From contig CALUFC010000006.1 in the NCBI GenBank assembly GCA_944319885.1, positions 29,246 through 93,245 of the forward strand: DNA of 64,000 nt. The letters are read 5' to 3'. Positions 18,081 to 27,076 of this stretch are shown piece after piece; the first letter of the stretch is position 1, and the number at the start of each line of letters is the position of its first letter. The stretch comes from an uncultured Coriobacteriaceae bacterium. Lineage in GTDB: Bacteria > Actinomycetota > Coriobacteriia > Coriobacteriales > Coriobacteriaceae. The notes under the pieces are model-generated. The model ran no database searches. It saw only the letters and a list, made by a program, of their open reading frames with translations, and was not told the DNA's origin. A program made the position numbers and the translations under genes.

Positions 18081-20324
18081 TTACCCCTCGTGATGCCGAC
18101 GCGGAGCGCGATTGCCGTTATCGCCCGGGCGACGGCGGGGACGGTGCTCACGGTCCTTGGAATCGCGGCGCGGGCGGCCGCCGAAGCCGCGTCCATCGTC
18201 GCGAGCGGAGCCGTGGCCGGACCCGGCGGGAGCGGCGGGCTTGTCGAGGCGATCAAGCGAGACCTTGCCATCATCGTTGACCTCGATGACCTTCACCTTG
18301 ACCTCGTCGCCGACATTGAGGACGTCCTCGACGCGATCGACGCGGCCCTCGGCGACGCGGGAGATGTGCAAGAGGCCGTCCTTGTCGCCAAAGAGGCGCA
18401 CGAAGGCACCGAACTTCTCAACCGTCACCACGCGGCCGTCGAAGACCTCGCCCACCTCGGGCTCGCGGACGATCTCCTTGATGCGCGCGATGGCAAGATC
18501 GGCGGCCTCGCCGACGCCGCCAACGACAACGGTGCCGTCCTGCTCGACGTTGATCGTCGCACCCGTCTCATCCTGGATGCTGCGAATCGTGTCGCCGCCC
18601 TTGCCGATGATGTCGCGGATCTTGCCCACCGGGACGGTCATGGTCTCGATGCGCGGCGCGCTCGAGCGGAGCTGCTCGCGCGGCGCGGGAATCACGTCGA
18701 GCATCTTGCCCAAGATGAAGGCGCGGCCCTCCTTGGCCTGCTGGAGCGCAGCCTTGAGAATGTCGAACGTGAGGCCGGTTGCCTTGTTGTCCATCTGGAG
18801 CGCCGTGATGCCGCGCTCGGTACCGGTCACCTTGAAGTCCATGTCACCGAGGAAGTCCTCGATGCCCTGGATATCGGAGAGGACGACGGTCTTGCCCTCC
18901 TCCTGGATGAGGCCCATGGCGATGCCGGAGACGGGGCGCTTGATGGGCACGCCGCCGTCCATGAGCGCCAGGCAGCTCGCGCACGTGGACGCCATGGAGG
19001 AGGAGCCGTTGGACTCCATGACCTCGGAGACCACGCGGATGGCGTAGGGGAACTCGTTCTCATCGGGGAGAACGGGCAGCAGCGCGCGCTCAGCGAGATT
19101 GCCATGGCCGATTTCGCGGCGCTTGGGAGCGCCGATGCGACCGGTCTCGCCGGTGCAGAACGGCGGGAAGTTGTACTGATGCATATAGCGCTTGCCATCG
19201 ACCGGCTCGATGGTGTCGAGGCGCTGGCCCTCGTTCAGCATGCCGAGGGAGAGCACCGAGAGCACCTGTGTCTGACCGCGCTGGAACAGACCGGATCCAT
19301 GGACGAGCGGCAGGTACGAATCTTTCACCATGATGGGGCGAATCTCGTTCGCGGCACGGCCGTCCACGCGCTCACCGGTCTCGACGACCATGGTGCGCAT
19401 GGCCTTCTTCTCGAGCTTCTTGAGGTTCACCGGAATCTCGCGCTCCCATGCGAGCTGCTCCTCCTCGGTGAACTCGGCGCGGATGCGCTCTTTGAGCTCT
19501 TCGACATGAGCTATGCGGGAGAGCTTGTCGGCATCGGAGAGCGCGGCGTACATCTCGTCGTAATGGGCGAAGATGCGCTCCTCGACCTCGGGTACGGGCT
19601 CGTCGAGGATATACTCCTTGGCCTGAATGGGGCCGTTCACGCGCTCCCACTCCTCCACGAACGCGAGCTGCGCATCGCAGAAGGCGCCAATGGCCTCCTG
19701 GCCAAAACTCATGGCAGCGAGCATGTCATCCTCGGTGACCTCCTTGGCGCCGGCCTCGACCATGGAGATGAAGTCACGCGTACCAGCGAGCTCGAGATCG
19801 AGATCCGAGGCCTCGCGCTCCTCGTAGGTGGGGTTCACGATGAACTCGCCCGTCTCGATGTTGCGCGCGATGCGGACGCACGCGAGCGGGCCCTCGAACG
19901 GCACGCCGCCGAGTGTGAGCGACAGCGATGCGCCCATCGTGCAGATGACGTCGATGGGGTTCACCTGATCGGCTACGAGCGAGGTCGCGACGATCTGCAC
20001 CTCGTTGCGAAAGCCGTCGGGGAAGCTCGGGCGGATGGGTCGGTCGATCATGCGCGCGGTGAGCGTCGCCTTCTCGGACGGACGGCCCTCGCGCTTGAGA
20101 TAGCCGCCGGGAATGCGGCCGACCGCATACATCTTCTCGTTGAAATCGACCGTGAGCGGGAAGAAGTCGTAGTTCTTACGCTCCTTGGACACCACGACGG
20201 TGACGAGTGCCGTGGTGTCGCCCTGCTTCACGAGCGTGGCGCCGGTTGCCTGCTTGGCCAGCTCGCCCGCCTCGAGCGTATAGGTCTTGCCGTAGAGCTC
20301 GAATGTTTTGCTTACACGTGACAT
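18081..20324 (-). CDS. pnp: Polyribonucleotide nucleotidyltransferase (PNPase)
   Basis: 747 residues. Phosphorolytic 3'-5' exoribonuclease. Two RNase PH domains, the first inactive-type and the second with the active core (SDIQGIEDFLGDMDFKVTGT), are followed by a KH domain (VGKIRDIIGKGGDTI) and an S1 domain (GRVVTVEKFGAFVRL). A basic Arg/Gly-rich tail of about 45 residues ends the protein, as in many actinobacterial PNPases. The ATG at 20324 has AAGGAG four bases upstream. It lies downstream of rpsO, the widespread rpsO-pnp order, with a hairpin-rich spacer between. Confidence 0.97.
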   Translation of the reverse strand: MSRVSKTFELYGKTYTLEAGELAKQATGATLVKQGDTTALVTVVVSKERKNYDFFPLTVDFNEKMYAVGRIPGGYLKREGRPSEKATLTARMIDRPIRPSFPDGFRNEVQIVATSLVADQVNPIDVICTMGASLSLTLGGVPFEGPLACVRIARNIETGEFIVNPTYEEREASDLDLELAGTRDFISMVEAGAKEVTEDDMLAAMSFGQEAIGAFCDAQLAFVEEWERVNGPIQAKEYILDEPVPEVEERIFAHYDEMYAALSDADKLSRIAHVEELKERIRAEFTEEEQLAWEREIPVNLKKLEKKAMRTMVVETGERVDGRAANEIRPIMVKDSYLPLVHGSGLFQRGQTQVLSVLSLGMLNEGQRLDTIEPVDGKRYMHQYNFPPFCTGETGRIGAPKRREIGHGNLAERALLPVLPDENEFPYAIRVVSEVMESNGSSSMASTCASCLALMDGGVPIKRPVSGIAMGLIQEEGKTVVLSDIQGIEDFLGDMDFKVTGTERGITALQMDNKATGLTFDILKAALQQAKEGRAFILGKMLDVIPAPREQLRSSAPRIETMTVPVGKIRDIIGKGGDTIRSIQDETGATINVEQDGTVVVGGVGEAADLAIARIKEIVREPEVGEVFDGRVVTVEKFGAFVRLFGDKDGLLHISRVAEGRVDRVEDVLNVGDEVKVKVIEVNDDGKVSLDRLDKPAAPAGSGHGSARDDGRGFGGRPRRDSKDREHRPRRRPGDNGNRAPRRHHEG

Positions 20325-20340
20325 TTTTCTCCTTCATCTC

Positions 20341-20416
20341 CGTGCGCCCCGTTGCGCACGGGCTTCTTCGGGCCCGGCAACAGAACCGGGCGGTGTAGGG
20401 CCGGTCATTCCGGCCC
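20341..20416 (-). promoter_or_regulatory. pnp leader with three consecutive hairpins
   Basis: Three stems lie between the rpsO terminator and the pnp start: 20398-20404 with 20410-20416 (7 bp), 20372-20377 with 20386-20391 (6 bp), and 20341-20347 with 20354-20360 (7 bp). The last ends 17 bases before the pnp ATG. A structured leader in this position is the known site of PNPase autoregulation in E. coli; that it works so here is inference. Confidence 0.6.
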
Positions 20417-20420
20417 TTAC

Positions 20421-20446
20421 ATGAAAAGGAGCCCCGTGGGGCTCCT
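20421..20446 (-). terminator. Intrinsic terminator after rpsO
   Basis: Nine-bp GC-rich stem (20427-20435 with 20438-20446) with a two-base centre, followed on the minus strand by TTTTC. It starts 12 bp after the rpsO stop. The T-tract is short, so partial read-through into pnp is plausible. Confidence 0.7.
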
Positions 20447-20457
20447 GCATGCACGAC

Positions 20458-20736
20458 TTACTGGATGTTGTCGCGGATACCGAGCTTCGCGATGAGTTCA
20501 CGATACTCGATGATGTCGTTCTTCTTGATGTAGGACAGAAGACGACGACGGCGACCAACGATCATGAGCAGACCGCGGCGGGTGTGGAAGTCCTTCGGGT
20601 GGGTCTTCATGTGCTCGGTGAGCTCGCGAATGCGCTCGGTGGCGATGGCAACCTGAACCTTGGGGTTGCCGGTGTCCTGGGCGTTCTTGCCGAACTCGGC
20701 GGTGAGCTCCGCCTTGCGCTCCTTGGATACGGTCAT
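20458..20736 (-). CDS. rpsO: 30S ribosomal protein S15
   Basis: 92 residues, close to the usual 89. Contains the S15 signature HMKTHPKDFHTRRGLLMIVGRR-type block and ends KLGIRDNIQ. Binds the three-way junction of 16S rRNA helices 20-22 early in 30S assembly. The start at 20736 has AAAGG(T) seven to eight bases upstream and begins MTVSKERKAEL. Monocistronic by its own promoter and terminator, with pnp downstream. Confidence 0.97.
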   Translation of the reverse strand: MTVSKERKAELTAEFGKNAQDTGNPKVQVAIATERIRELTEHMKTHPKDFHTRRGLLMIVGRRRRLLSYIKKNDIIEYRELIAKLGIRDNIQ

Positions 20737-20822
20737 CTGTACACCTTTCTCTCGTATCCGCCCGTCACTGGGAAGCCGCCGGTGCAGCGAACCTCTAAGT
20801 GCGGGTAAACCAACAGCTCGAT

Positions 20823-20852
20823 ATAGTATCACAACGCACGTCGTTCTCGTAA
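20823..20852 (-). promoter_or_regulatory. Predicted rpsO promoter (extended -10)
   Basis: Minus-strand -10 TACTAT (20823-20828) preceded by TGA, an extended -10. A possible -35 TTACGA (20847-20852) lies 18 bp upstream. It lies between the recO stop and rpsO and predicts a leader of about 80 nt. Confidence 0.5.
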
Positions 20853-20865
20853 CCTGCACATATTC

Positions 20866-21624
20866 CTAAAAACCCAGGAGAAATTCGAACGCGCGCAGAT
20901 GGGCATCGAGATGGGTGGCGCTCCAGGTATGAGCGAACGCGAGCAGCAAGGTTGCCTGCGCGGCATCGATCGAGCACGTTGCGAGCTCATCGAACCGATA
21001 TCCAATCAGGGCACGCAACCAGGCGACCGTTGAGACATCGATCTCTTCGGCCCCGGGCACGCTTGTGGCGCACGATGCGCACAAAAGACCTCCCGCCGCA
21101 GGCGAGAAATAGGTCACCGCCTCGTCGCCGCACGCAACGCAGCACGAAAGATCGGGGCGATACCCCATATGCGACAGCAACTTGAATGCATAGGCAGCAA
21201 CGACGAGGTCGAGATGCGCGCTATCAAGCACACCGCATACACTGCCCCCCAGCACTTCGAGCGCACGAGCCGTGATGGGATAGACGAATGGATCTTGTGC
21301 ATCCTCAAACGAGCAGATGCGCGCGATCTCGAGCACGGCGCTGGCTGCCGAAAGCAGCGCAAACGACGGCGCGGCACCGAGCGGAGCGGCAACCAGTTCA
21401 GCTTGCGAAACGATATCCAGGCTTTTGCCATGAGCGAACAGTATGTCGGCAGAGCATCCGAGCTCGAGCCTGGCCGCCAAGCGACTTCCCGGCTTGCGCG
21501 CGCCCTTACCCACGGCACGAATCTGCTCGCCCGAATCGGCAAGCAACGTGAAGATGAGATCGCTCTCCCCCAACTTCGTCTTGTCGAGAACGAGCGCCTC
21601 GCAGCGATACGTCTTACTTGCCAT
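20866..21624 (-). CDS. recO: DNA repair protein RecO
   Basis: 252 residues. An N-terminal OB fold (ALVLDKTKLGESDLI...) is followed by a helical domain and a Cys4 zinc site formed by CCVAC and, 17 residues later, CASC. It loads RecA on SSB-coated DNA with RecR. The ATG at 21624 is chosen over an in-frame TTG two codons earlier; it lies 2 bp after the era TGA, so coupling to era is likely. The era-recO order is common in Gram-positive bacteria. Confidence 0.93.
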   Translation of the reverse strand: MASKTYRCEALVLDKTKLGESDLIFTLLADSGEQIRAVGKGARKPGSRLAARLELGCSADILFAHGKSLDIVSQAELVAAPLGAAPSFALLSAASAVLEIARICSFEDAQDPFVYPITARALEVLGGSVCGVLDSAHLDLVVAAYAFKLLSHMGYRPDLSCCVACGDEAVTYFSPAAGGLLCASCATSVPGAEEIDVSTVAWLRALIGYRFDELATCSIDAAQATLLLAFAHTWSATHLDAHLRAFEFLLGF

Positions 21625-21626
21625 GA

Positions 21627-22628
21627 TCAATCATCGGCGCTATAGCCAAACCGGCGGATCTCACGTGCATCCTGGCGCCAATCGGGTTTGACGCGCACCT
21701 CGAGCTCGAGTGAGACCGTGCAGTTAAAGAGGCGTTCCAGATCGCGGCGCGCGTCGATGCCGATCGATTTCAGCACGTGCCCGCGCTTACCGATGATGAT
21801 GCCCTTCTGGCCCTCGCGCTCCACATAGATGGTTGCACGCGCCACGAGCACACGGCCGCCCTTCTTGAACGACAGCTCGTCGCAGGCGACACCGACCGCG
21901 TGGGGCACCTCTTCCTTCGTGCGCAGCAGCACTTTTTCGCGCACGAACTCCGCCACAATGGACTCATCGCTTGCATCGGTTGCCATGCCCACGGGGAACC
22001 AGTGCGGTCCATACGGCAGGTACTTCGCAACGACATCGGCAAAGACATCGACGTTGAACCCGGCAACCGAGGACGTGGCGATCTCGTCGTCGAACTCCAT
22101 GAGCTCGCGAGCGGCATCGAGCTGCCGCGCCACCATATCGGGCGTCGCAAGATCGATCTTAGTTAGCACCAAGACCTTGGCGGCGGGGCTATGCGCGACG
22201 CGCTCGGCAACCCAGGTGTCGCCGCGTCCGATTGGCTTCGTGGCATCGATGAGCAGCGCCACCACATCGACATCGCCGAGTTCGGCAAGAGCGCTGCGGT
22301 TGAGCTCGCTCCCGAGCGAATCCTTGGGTTTATGCAGACCGGGCGTATCGACGAAAACGATCTGGCAGTCGTCGCGATTGATGACGCCGCGCATGCGGCG
22401 ACGCGTGGTCTGCGCCACCGGCGAGGTGATGGCAACCTTCTCACCGAGCAACGCGTTCAGCAGGGTCGATTTACCCGAATTCGGCCTGCCTACGAGCGCG
22501 ACGAAGCCGCTGCGAAAACCGGTCGCGTCGTCCGGCGCGAAGCACGGGACCTCCGCCTCTGAAGCCATGGCATCGATCTCGTCGTCGCTCATGCCCTCAA
22601 ACGGATCGAACTCGATCATCTCGTCCAC
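21627..22628 (-). CDS. era: GTPase Era
   Basis: 333 residues. GTPase that binds 16S rRNA 3' end and assists 30S maturation. G motifs are GRPNSGKSTLLN, DTPGLHKPKDSLG and LTKIDL; the C-terminal KH domain has GQKGIIIGKRGHVLKSIG. The GTG at 22628 is preferred because GAGGAG lies six bases upstream. This gives a 35-residue acidic N-terminal extension before the G domain, longer than in E. coli Era (301 residues). Neighbours ybeY and dgkA upstream and recO downstream are typical. Confidence 0.94.
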   Translation of the reverse strand: MDEMIEFDPFEGMSDDEIDAMASEAEVPCFAPDDATGFRSGFVALVGRPNSGKSTLLNALLGEKVAITSPVAQTTRRRMRGVINRDDCQIVFVDTPGLHKPKDSLGSELNRSALAELGDVDVVALLIDATKPIGRGDTWVAERVAHSPAAKVLVLTKIDLATPDMVARQLDAARELMEFDDEIATSSVAGFNVDVFADVVAKYLPYGPHWFPVGMATDASDESIVAEFVREKVLLRTKEEVPHAVGVACDELSFKKGGRVLVARATIYVEREGQKGIIIGKRGHVLKSIGIDARRDLERLFNCTVSLELEVRVKPDWRQDAREIRRFGYSADD

Positions 22629-22645
22629 GGTGTTCTCCTCATCTG

Positions 22646-23023
22646 CTAGCACAGGCCAAGCGCATGGCCAAACACGATCACACCTACAATCGCCGCCATG
22701 ATGGCAAGCATGAACACGCTCGCAGCCGCGATATCCTTGGCCCGCTTCGCCAACGGATGGATTTTCTGCGTTGCCAAGTCGACAATCGCCTCGATCGCGG
22801 TGTTCACCAGCTCGGCAAAAAGCACCAAGCCGATGCACAGCGTGATAAGCACCCACGACAACGCATCGATCTTGAGCACGATGCCCGCGATGACGGCACA
22901 CGCGCCCACGAGCAGCTGAACCTTGATGTTTCGCTCGGTTGCAACCGCAGTGACAAAGCCTTCGAGCGCATAGCGAAACGATTCGAGAAATCCTGGGTGG
23001 TCTTTATTCGATCCGGGAATCAT
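22646..23023 (-). CDS. dgkA: Diacylglycerol/undecaprenol kinase
   Basis: 125 residues with three membrane helices and the conserved ELVNTAIEAIVDL motif of the DagK family. In Gram-positive bacteria this family mainly phosphorylates undecaprenol for cell-wall carrier recycling. The ATG at 23023 has GGGGAG six bases upstream. The ybeY-dgkA-era order is the usual Firmicutes arrangement. Confidence 0.93.
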   Translation of the reverse strand: MIPGSNKDHPGFLESFRYALEGFVTAVATERNIKVQLLVGACAVIAGIVLKIDALSWVLITLCIGLVLFAELVNTAIEAIVDLATQKIHPLAKRAKDIAAASVFMLAIMAAIVGVIVFGHALGLC

Positions 23024-23037
23024 GACGTCTCCCCACC

Positions 23038-23547
23038 TTAATCATGCGCATGATTCGTTGTTGGACCCACGCGCACCGTATCCATATCGACACCTCGTCG
23101 GGTTGCCAGCTCACGCAAGAGCGCGTCCTCACGAGCCTCCATGACAGCAGCATCATCATCTTCGATATGGTCGTAGCCCAAGAGGTGCAGCAATCCATGT
23201 ACGAGCATAAGGCGGCATTCATCGGCCGGCGTGTTGCCAAACCCGGGTGCCTGGCGGGAAATCTGTGCCGGCGCGAGGATGATATCGCCGAGCTCGATGG
23301 GCTCGTCGGCGGGAACCGTCGGATCGTCCACGGCGTCGCACTCGAAGGACAAGACATCCGTCACGCGATCGATGCCGCGCCAAGTACGGTTAAGCTCATG
23401 GATGACGTCGTCGACCACGAAGCTCACCGAGATCTCAACGGGGCGCTCAACCTGTTCAGCCACTAAAACCTGTGCGCAGATATCGCGCACCTCGACATCT
23501 TCCAGCAAGAGCTCGGTATCTTCATCGCGTGCGATGAGCACGTTCAT
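23038..23547 (-). CDS. ybeY: Endoribonuclease YbeY (rRNA maturation factor)
   Basis: 169 residues. The zinc-binding H-x3-H-x5-H motif is seen as HGLLHLLGYDH. Involved in 16S rRNA 3' processing and ribosome quality control. The start at 23547 has AGGAGG six bases upstream and lies inside the 3' end of phoH (26-bp overlap), the usual tight PhoH-YbeY pairing. Confidence 0.95.
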   Translation of the reverse strand: MNVLIARDEDTELLLEDVEVRDICAQVLVAEQVERPVEISVSFVVDDVIHELNRTWRGIDRVTDVLSFECDAVDDPTVPADEPIELGDIILAPAQISRQAPGFGNTPADECRLMLVHGLLHLLGYDHIEDDDAAVMEAREDALLRELATRRGVDMDTVRVGPTTNHAHD

Positions 23548-24511
23548 GACGTCCCTCCTCTGCGGTCGCCTCAAATGCATCATAGGCCTCGACGATGCGC
23601 CCCACGAGCGCATGGCGCACCACATCGGCGCGGTCGAGATGTATAAAGGCAATATCGCGAACGCCATCGAGAATGCGCTCGATATCGGTCAGCCCGCCCT
23701 TGCGGCCCATCAGATCGCGTTGGCTGGAGTCGCCGGTGATGATAAAGGTCGAATTGAAGCCGAGCCGCGTGAGGAACATCTTCATCTGCTCCGGCGTCGT
23801 GTTCTGCGCCTCGTCGAGCACGACGAAGGCGTCGTTCAGGGTGCGGCCGCGCATATACGCCAGCGGTGCGATCTCGATGATGCCCTGCTCTATAAGCTCA
23901 CCGGCTCGCTCCATGTCGGTCATATCGAAGAGCGCATCGAAGAGCGGGCGCACATAGGGGTCGATTTTTTCCTGAAGCGTACCCGGTAGATACCCCAGGT
24001 TCTCCCCCGCCTCAACGACCGGACGCGTGAGCACGATACGCCCCACCTCATGTCGCTTGAGGGCGGCAACCGCCATGGCCATCGCAAGATAGGTTTTTCC
24101 CGTACCGGCCGGACCCATGCAAAACGTGACCGTGTTGTGCCGAATCGCGTCGATATAGCGTTGCTGGCCGACGGTTTTGGGTCGAATCGCCTTGCCGCGA
24201 TACGTGAGCAGGATGTCATCGCGCAGCCCGGCAAGACCCTGCTCGCGCTCACGGAGGGTATCGAGCAGGCGCAGGCAATCATCCTCAGACACAGCGTCTC
24301 CCGTTGCCGCCGCCTTCATGATGTAGGTAAACACCCTGGTCAGCAGCTCGACTTCATCAGGGGTTCCGCTGATGGAGATGGCATCGCCGCGAACAACGAC
24401 CGACGCAGCAGAAGCACGTTCTATGGCGCGCAGCAGGACGTCGCCGCTCCCCGTCACATCGACGGCGTTGAGATCGGACGGAATGCTCAGACGCACCTTG
24501 GCCTGCTCCAT
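23522..24511 (-). CDS. phoH: PhoH family protein (PhoH-like ATPase)
   Basis: 329 residues. An N-terminal KH-like segment is followed by a P-loop ATPase with [36 protein letters not shown] and the Walker [21 protein letters not shown]. Probably an RNA-related helicase-like ATPase working with YbeY, whose gene overlaps it. Starts immediately after the mtaB stop (TAG then ATG, no gap). Confidence 0.95.
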   Translation of the reverse strand: MEQAKVRLSIPSDLNAVDVTGSGDVLLRAIERASAASVVVRGDAISISGTPDEVELLTRVFTYIMKAAATGDAVSEDDCLRLLDTLREREQGLAGLRDDILLTYRGKAIRPKTVGQQRYIDAIRHNTVTFCMGPAGTGKTYLAMAMAVAALKRHEVGRIVLTRPVVEAGENLGYLPGTLQEKIDPYVRPLFDALFDMTDMERAGELIEQGIIEIAPLAYMRGRTLNDAFVVLDEAQNTTPEQMKMFLTRLGFNSTFIITGDSSQRDLMGRKGGLTDIERILDGVRDIAFIHLDRADVVRHALVGRIVEAYDAFEATAEEGRHERAHRTR

Positions 24512-25810
24512 CTATCGCCTCCCGCTCTTGTTGGCATCGCACATCCGTGCATGCAGCAACCCATCATCATCAATACCGATGATAGCAACATCTACGATAC
24601 GCGGACGCTCGAATGCAGGCGCATCATCAATCCGTACCTTGTGAAAGGATGCAAGCGTGCCGATGGCACCCTGCTCGATAACCGCCCGCTCGCAGGTTCC
24701 CACACGCGCACGGGCATCACTCTTCGCAAGCTCTAAGGCAAGTGCGCGCAGGCGCTGCGAACGCGCCGCCATTATCTCGGGCGGTACCTGGTTCGGCATG
24801 GCCGCCGCCGGAGTCCCGGGACGCGCGCTGTAGCGGAAGACATGGATGCGCGAGAAGCCCACGGCACGAGCCACTTCGAGCGTCGCCTCAAACTCATCAT
24901 CGGTCTCACCCGGAAACCCGACGATCATATCGGACGAGAGCGAGGCGCCGGGAACCTTGGCGCGAATGCGCGCGGCAAGGTTCATCACGTCGTCCGCCGT
25001 ATAGGGCCGTCCCATGCGCGCCAGCACCGATGAGCTGCCCGATTGGACCGGAAGATGCAAAAACGGCGCGACGCGCCCAGGATGCGCCGCCATCTGATCG
25101 AGCAGACGCTCGGATACATCCATGGGTTCGATCGAAGAAAGGCGCACGTGCTCGATGTCGGTCGCCTCGAGGATGATGCGCAAGAGCTCATCGATCTCGA
25201 CGTGCATGTCCGAAGCACTGGTGCCATCATAGGCGCCAAGGTTCACGCCCGTCAGCACAACCTCGGGAATACCGGCGGCATGAGCCTCGCGCACCTGATC
25301 GAGGACCGCGTCAACCGGCACCGAGCGCTCTGGGCCGCGCGCCTTCCACACGATGCAGTACGTGCAGCGGTTGTTGCAGCCATCCTGGATTTTCACACCC
25401 CAGCGCGACCTGCCCAGCAGCTCGGCGACATCATGTGCATCGAGCTCGGCCTCCTCGCCATCTGAGGTATAACCCAAGAGCTCCAGAGCGCGCGACGCGA
25501 TATCGGTTTTAAGCGGCTCAACACGTACGCGCGGGGAAAGCTCGCTGAGCATCTCGGGGTGAAGGTTCGCTGCGCACCCGGTTGCGATCACATACGGCTC
25601 GCGCGCACGACCGAGCGCATGGCGAACGGCCTTGCGCGTCTTCGCCTCGGCTTCGCCGGTAACTGCGCACGTGTTGACAACGATCAAGTCGGCTTCATCG
25701 GCATCAACCAAGGTGAGACCCGCACGTGCGAGCGCCTCGGAGATGCGATCGCTCTCCACGCGGTTCACACGGCAGCCGAGGTTGACGACGCAAACAAATG
25801 GGCGTGCCAC
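24512..25810 (-). CDS. mtaB: tRNA threonylcarbamoyladenosine methylthiotransferase MtaB
   Basis: 432 residues. Third radical SAM methylthiotransferase in the window; converts t6A37 to ms2t6A37 in tRNA. N-terminal cysteines are in VNLGCRVNRVESD, VNTCAVTGEA and ATGCAANL, and the SAM-cluster motif is CNNRCTYC. The NLGC(K/R)VN signature and the VNTCAVT block mark MtaB rather than MiaB or RimO. GTG start at 25810, 3 bp after the dnaJ stop. The dnaJ-mtaB-phoH-ybeY order is widespread in Gram-positive bacteria. Confidence 0.92.
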   Translation of the reverse strand: MARPFVCVVNLGCRVNRVESDRISEALARAGLTLVDADEADLIVVNTCAVTGEAEAKTRKAVRHALGRAREPYVIATGCAANLHPEMLSELSPRVRVEPLKTDIASRALELLGYTSDGEEAELDAHDVAELLGRSRWGVKIQDGCNNRCTYCIVWKARGPERSVPVDAVLDQVREAHAAGIPEVVLTGVNLGAYDGTSASDMHVEIDELLRIILEATDIEHVRLSSIEPMDVSERLLDQMAAHPGRVAPFLHLPVQSGSSSVLARMGRPYTADDVMNLAARIRAKVPGASLSSDMIVGFPGETDDEFEATLEVARAVGFSRIHVFRYSARPGTPAAAMPNQVPPEIMAARSQRLRALALELAKSDARARVGTCERAVIEQGAIGTLASFHKVRIDDAPAFERPRIVDVAIIGIDDDGLLHARMCDANKSGRR

Positions 25811-25813
25811 GGG

Positions 25814-26965
25814 CTAGTCCAAGATATCGTCGATCGCGTCGCGGATCTTTTCGCCCACGCTGCGCTTGGTGTCGGAGACCTGCTCGCCCGCAGTCTTAGC
25901 ATACCTCGTGAGCAGCTCGCGCTGCTCGCCTGTCAGGCGTCGCGGAATCACAACCTTGACGCTGCCGAGTGCGCGCCCGCGCGATCCACCGCCGCCCATG
26001 CGCGGCATGCCGCAGCCATCGACCGCGATGGTGTCTCCAAACTGGGTGCCGGCAGGGACGGTGAACTCGATGCGCTCATCGGGCATGATGCCGGCAACCT
26101 CGACCGTGCAGCCCAGCGCAGCCTGAACCATCGAGATCTCGAGCGTGCAGATGAGGTCGTCGCCCGCGCGCTCGAAGCGCTCATGCGGCTCGACGCTCAC
26201 CGAAACGATCAGGTCACCCGAAGCGGCGCCACGGTATCCCGCCTCGCCATAACCGCGCACTCGCAGCTGCCTGCCGCTTGAGATGCCGGCGGGAATCTTC
26301 ACGTCAACCTTCTCGTGGGTTGGTGTGCGACCCTGGCCGTCGCACATCTCGCACGGCGTATCGATGACCGTACCCTCACCGCCGCAATCGGGGCATGGCG
26401 CAGACGACTGCACCTGGCCGAAGATGGAGCGCTGCACGGTGGTAACGAATCCAGTACCGTGGCAACGCGGACACGGCTTCTCAGACGAGCCTTCGGGACT
26501 GCCGGTTCCATGGCAATCCTCGCACGGCGCCAAGCGGTCATAGCTGATGGTCTTGGTGCAGCCGAGCGCAGCCTCCTCGAGCGTAACCGACATGCTGATG
26601 GCCATATCGCGACCCTGGCGGCGTGCCTGACGCCCGCGCGATCCCCCGCTGGCAGCACCGCCGCCGAAGAACGAGGAGAAGATGTCGTCCATACCCATGC
26701 CGCCGAAGATGTCGCTGAAGTCGACATATCCCGAGCCCATGGGACCGTCGGCCGTGCCGTAGCGGTCGTAGTTGGCGCGCTTCTGCTCATCAGAGAGCAC
26801 GGAATACGCCTCGTTCAGCTCCTTGAACTTCTCCTCAGCGTGAGGATCATCCGAAACATCCGGATGAACCGTGCGCGCCTTCTTGAGAAATGCGCGCTTG
26901 ATCGTACGCTGATCGGCATCGCGATCGACGCCGAGTACCTCGTAGTAATCTCGCTTATCAGGCAC
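25814..26965 (-). CDS. dnaJ: Chaperone DnaJ
   Basis: 383 residues. J domain with HPD (VHPDVSDD), a Gly-rich linker, a zinc domain with four C-x2-C-x-G-x-G repeats (CEDCHGTG, CPRCHGTG, CPDCGGEG, CEMCDGQG), and both substrate-binding C-terminal beta domains. Full-length type I Hsp40 that delivers substrate to DnaK. GTG start at 26965 with GGAAGG about eight bases upstream. No CIRCE or HAIR element is seen upstream. Confidence 0.94.
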   Translation of the reverse strand: MPDKRDYYEVLGVDRDADQRTIKRAFLKKARTVHPDVSDDPHAEEKFKELNEAYSVLSDEQKRANYDRYGTADGPMGSGYVDFSDIFGGMGMDDIFSSFFGGGAASGGSRGRQARRQGRDMAISMSVTLEEAALGCTKTISYDRLAPCEDCHGTGSPEGSSEKPCPRCHGTGFVTTVQRSIFGQVQSSAPCPDCGGEGTVIDTPCEMCDGQGRTPTHEKVDVKIPAGISSGRQLRVRGYGEAGYRGAASGDLIVSVSVEPHERFERAGDDLICTLEISMVQAALGCTVEVAGIMPDERIEFTVPAGTQFGDTIAVDGCGMPRMGGGGSRGRALGSVKVVIPRRLTGEQRELLTRYAKTAGEQVSDTKRSVGEKIRDAIDDILD

Positions 26966-27076
26966 CGTTGGAACCTTCCCCCACCAATCATCTTGCTATC
27001 GTCCACGCGCGCCACCGCGCATGCGGACCATCTGTGATGGTACCCCGACCAGAATCGCTGAAACAGGTCGTGTACG

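Noticed and set aside
18072..20321. Open frame of 749 codons antisense to the whole pnp gene
   Set aside because: Mirror of pnp codon use in high-GC DNA; the product is a low-complexity Ala/Leu/Asp/His string with no family motif. pnp itself is fully supported.
26966..27076. CIRCE or HAIR heat-shock operator before dnaJ
   Set aside because: Neither TTAGCACTC-N9-GAGTGCTAA nor CTTGAGT-N7-ACTCAAG is present; only a weak 6-bp hairpin at 27027-27041.
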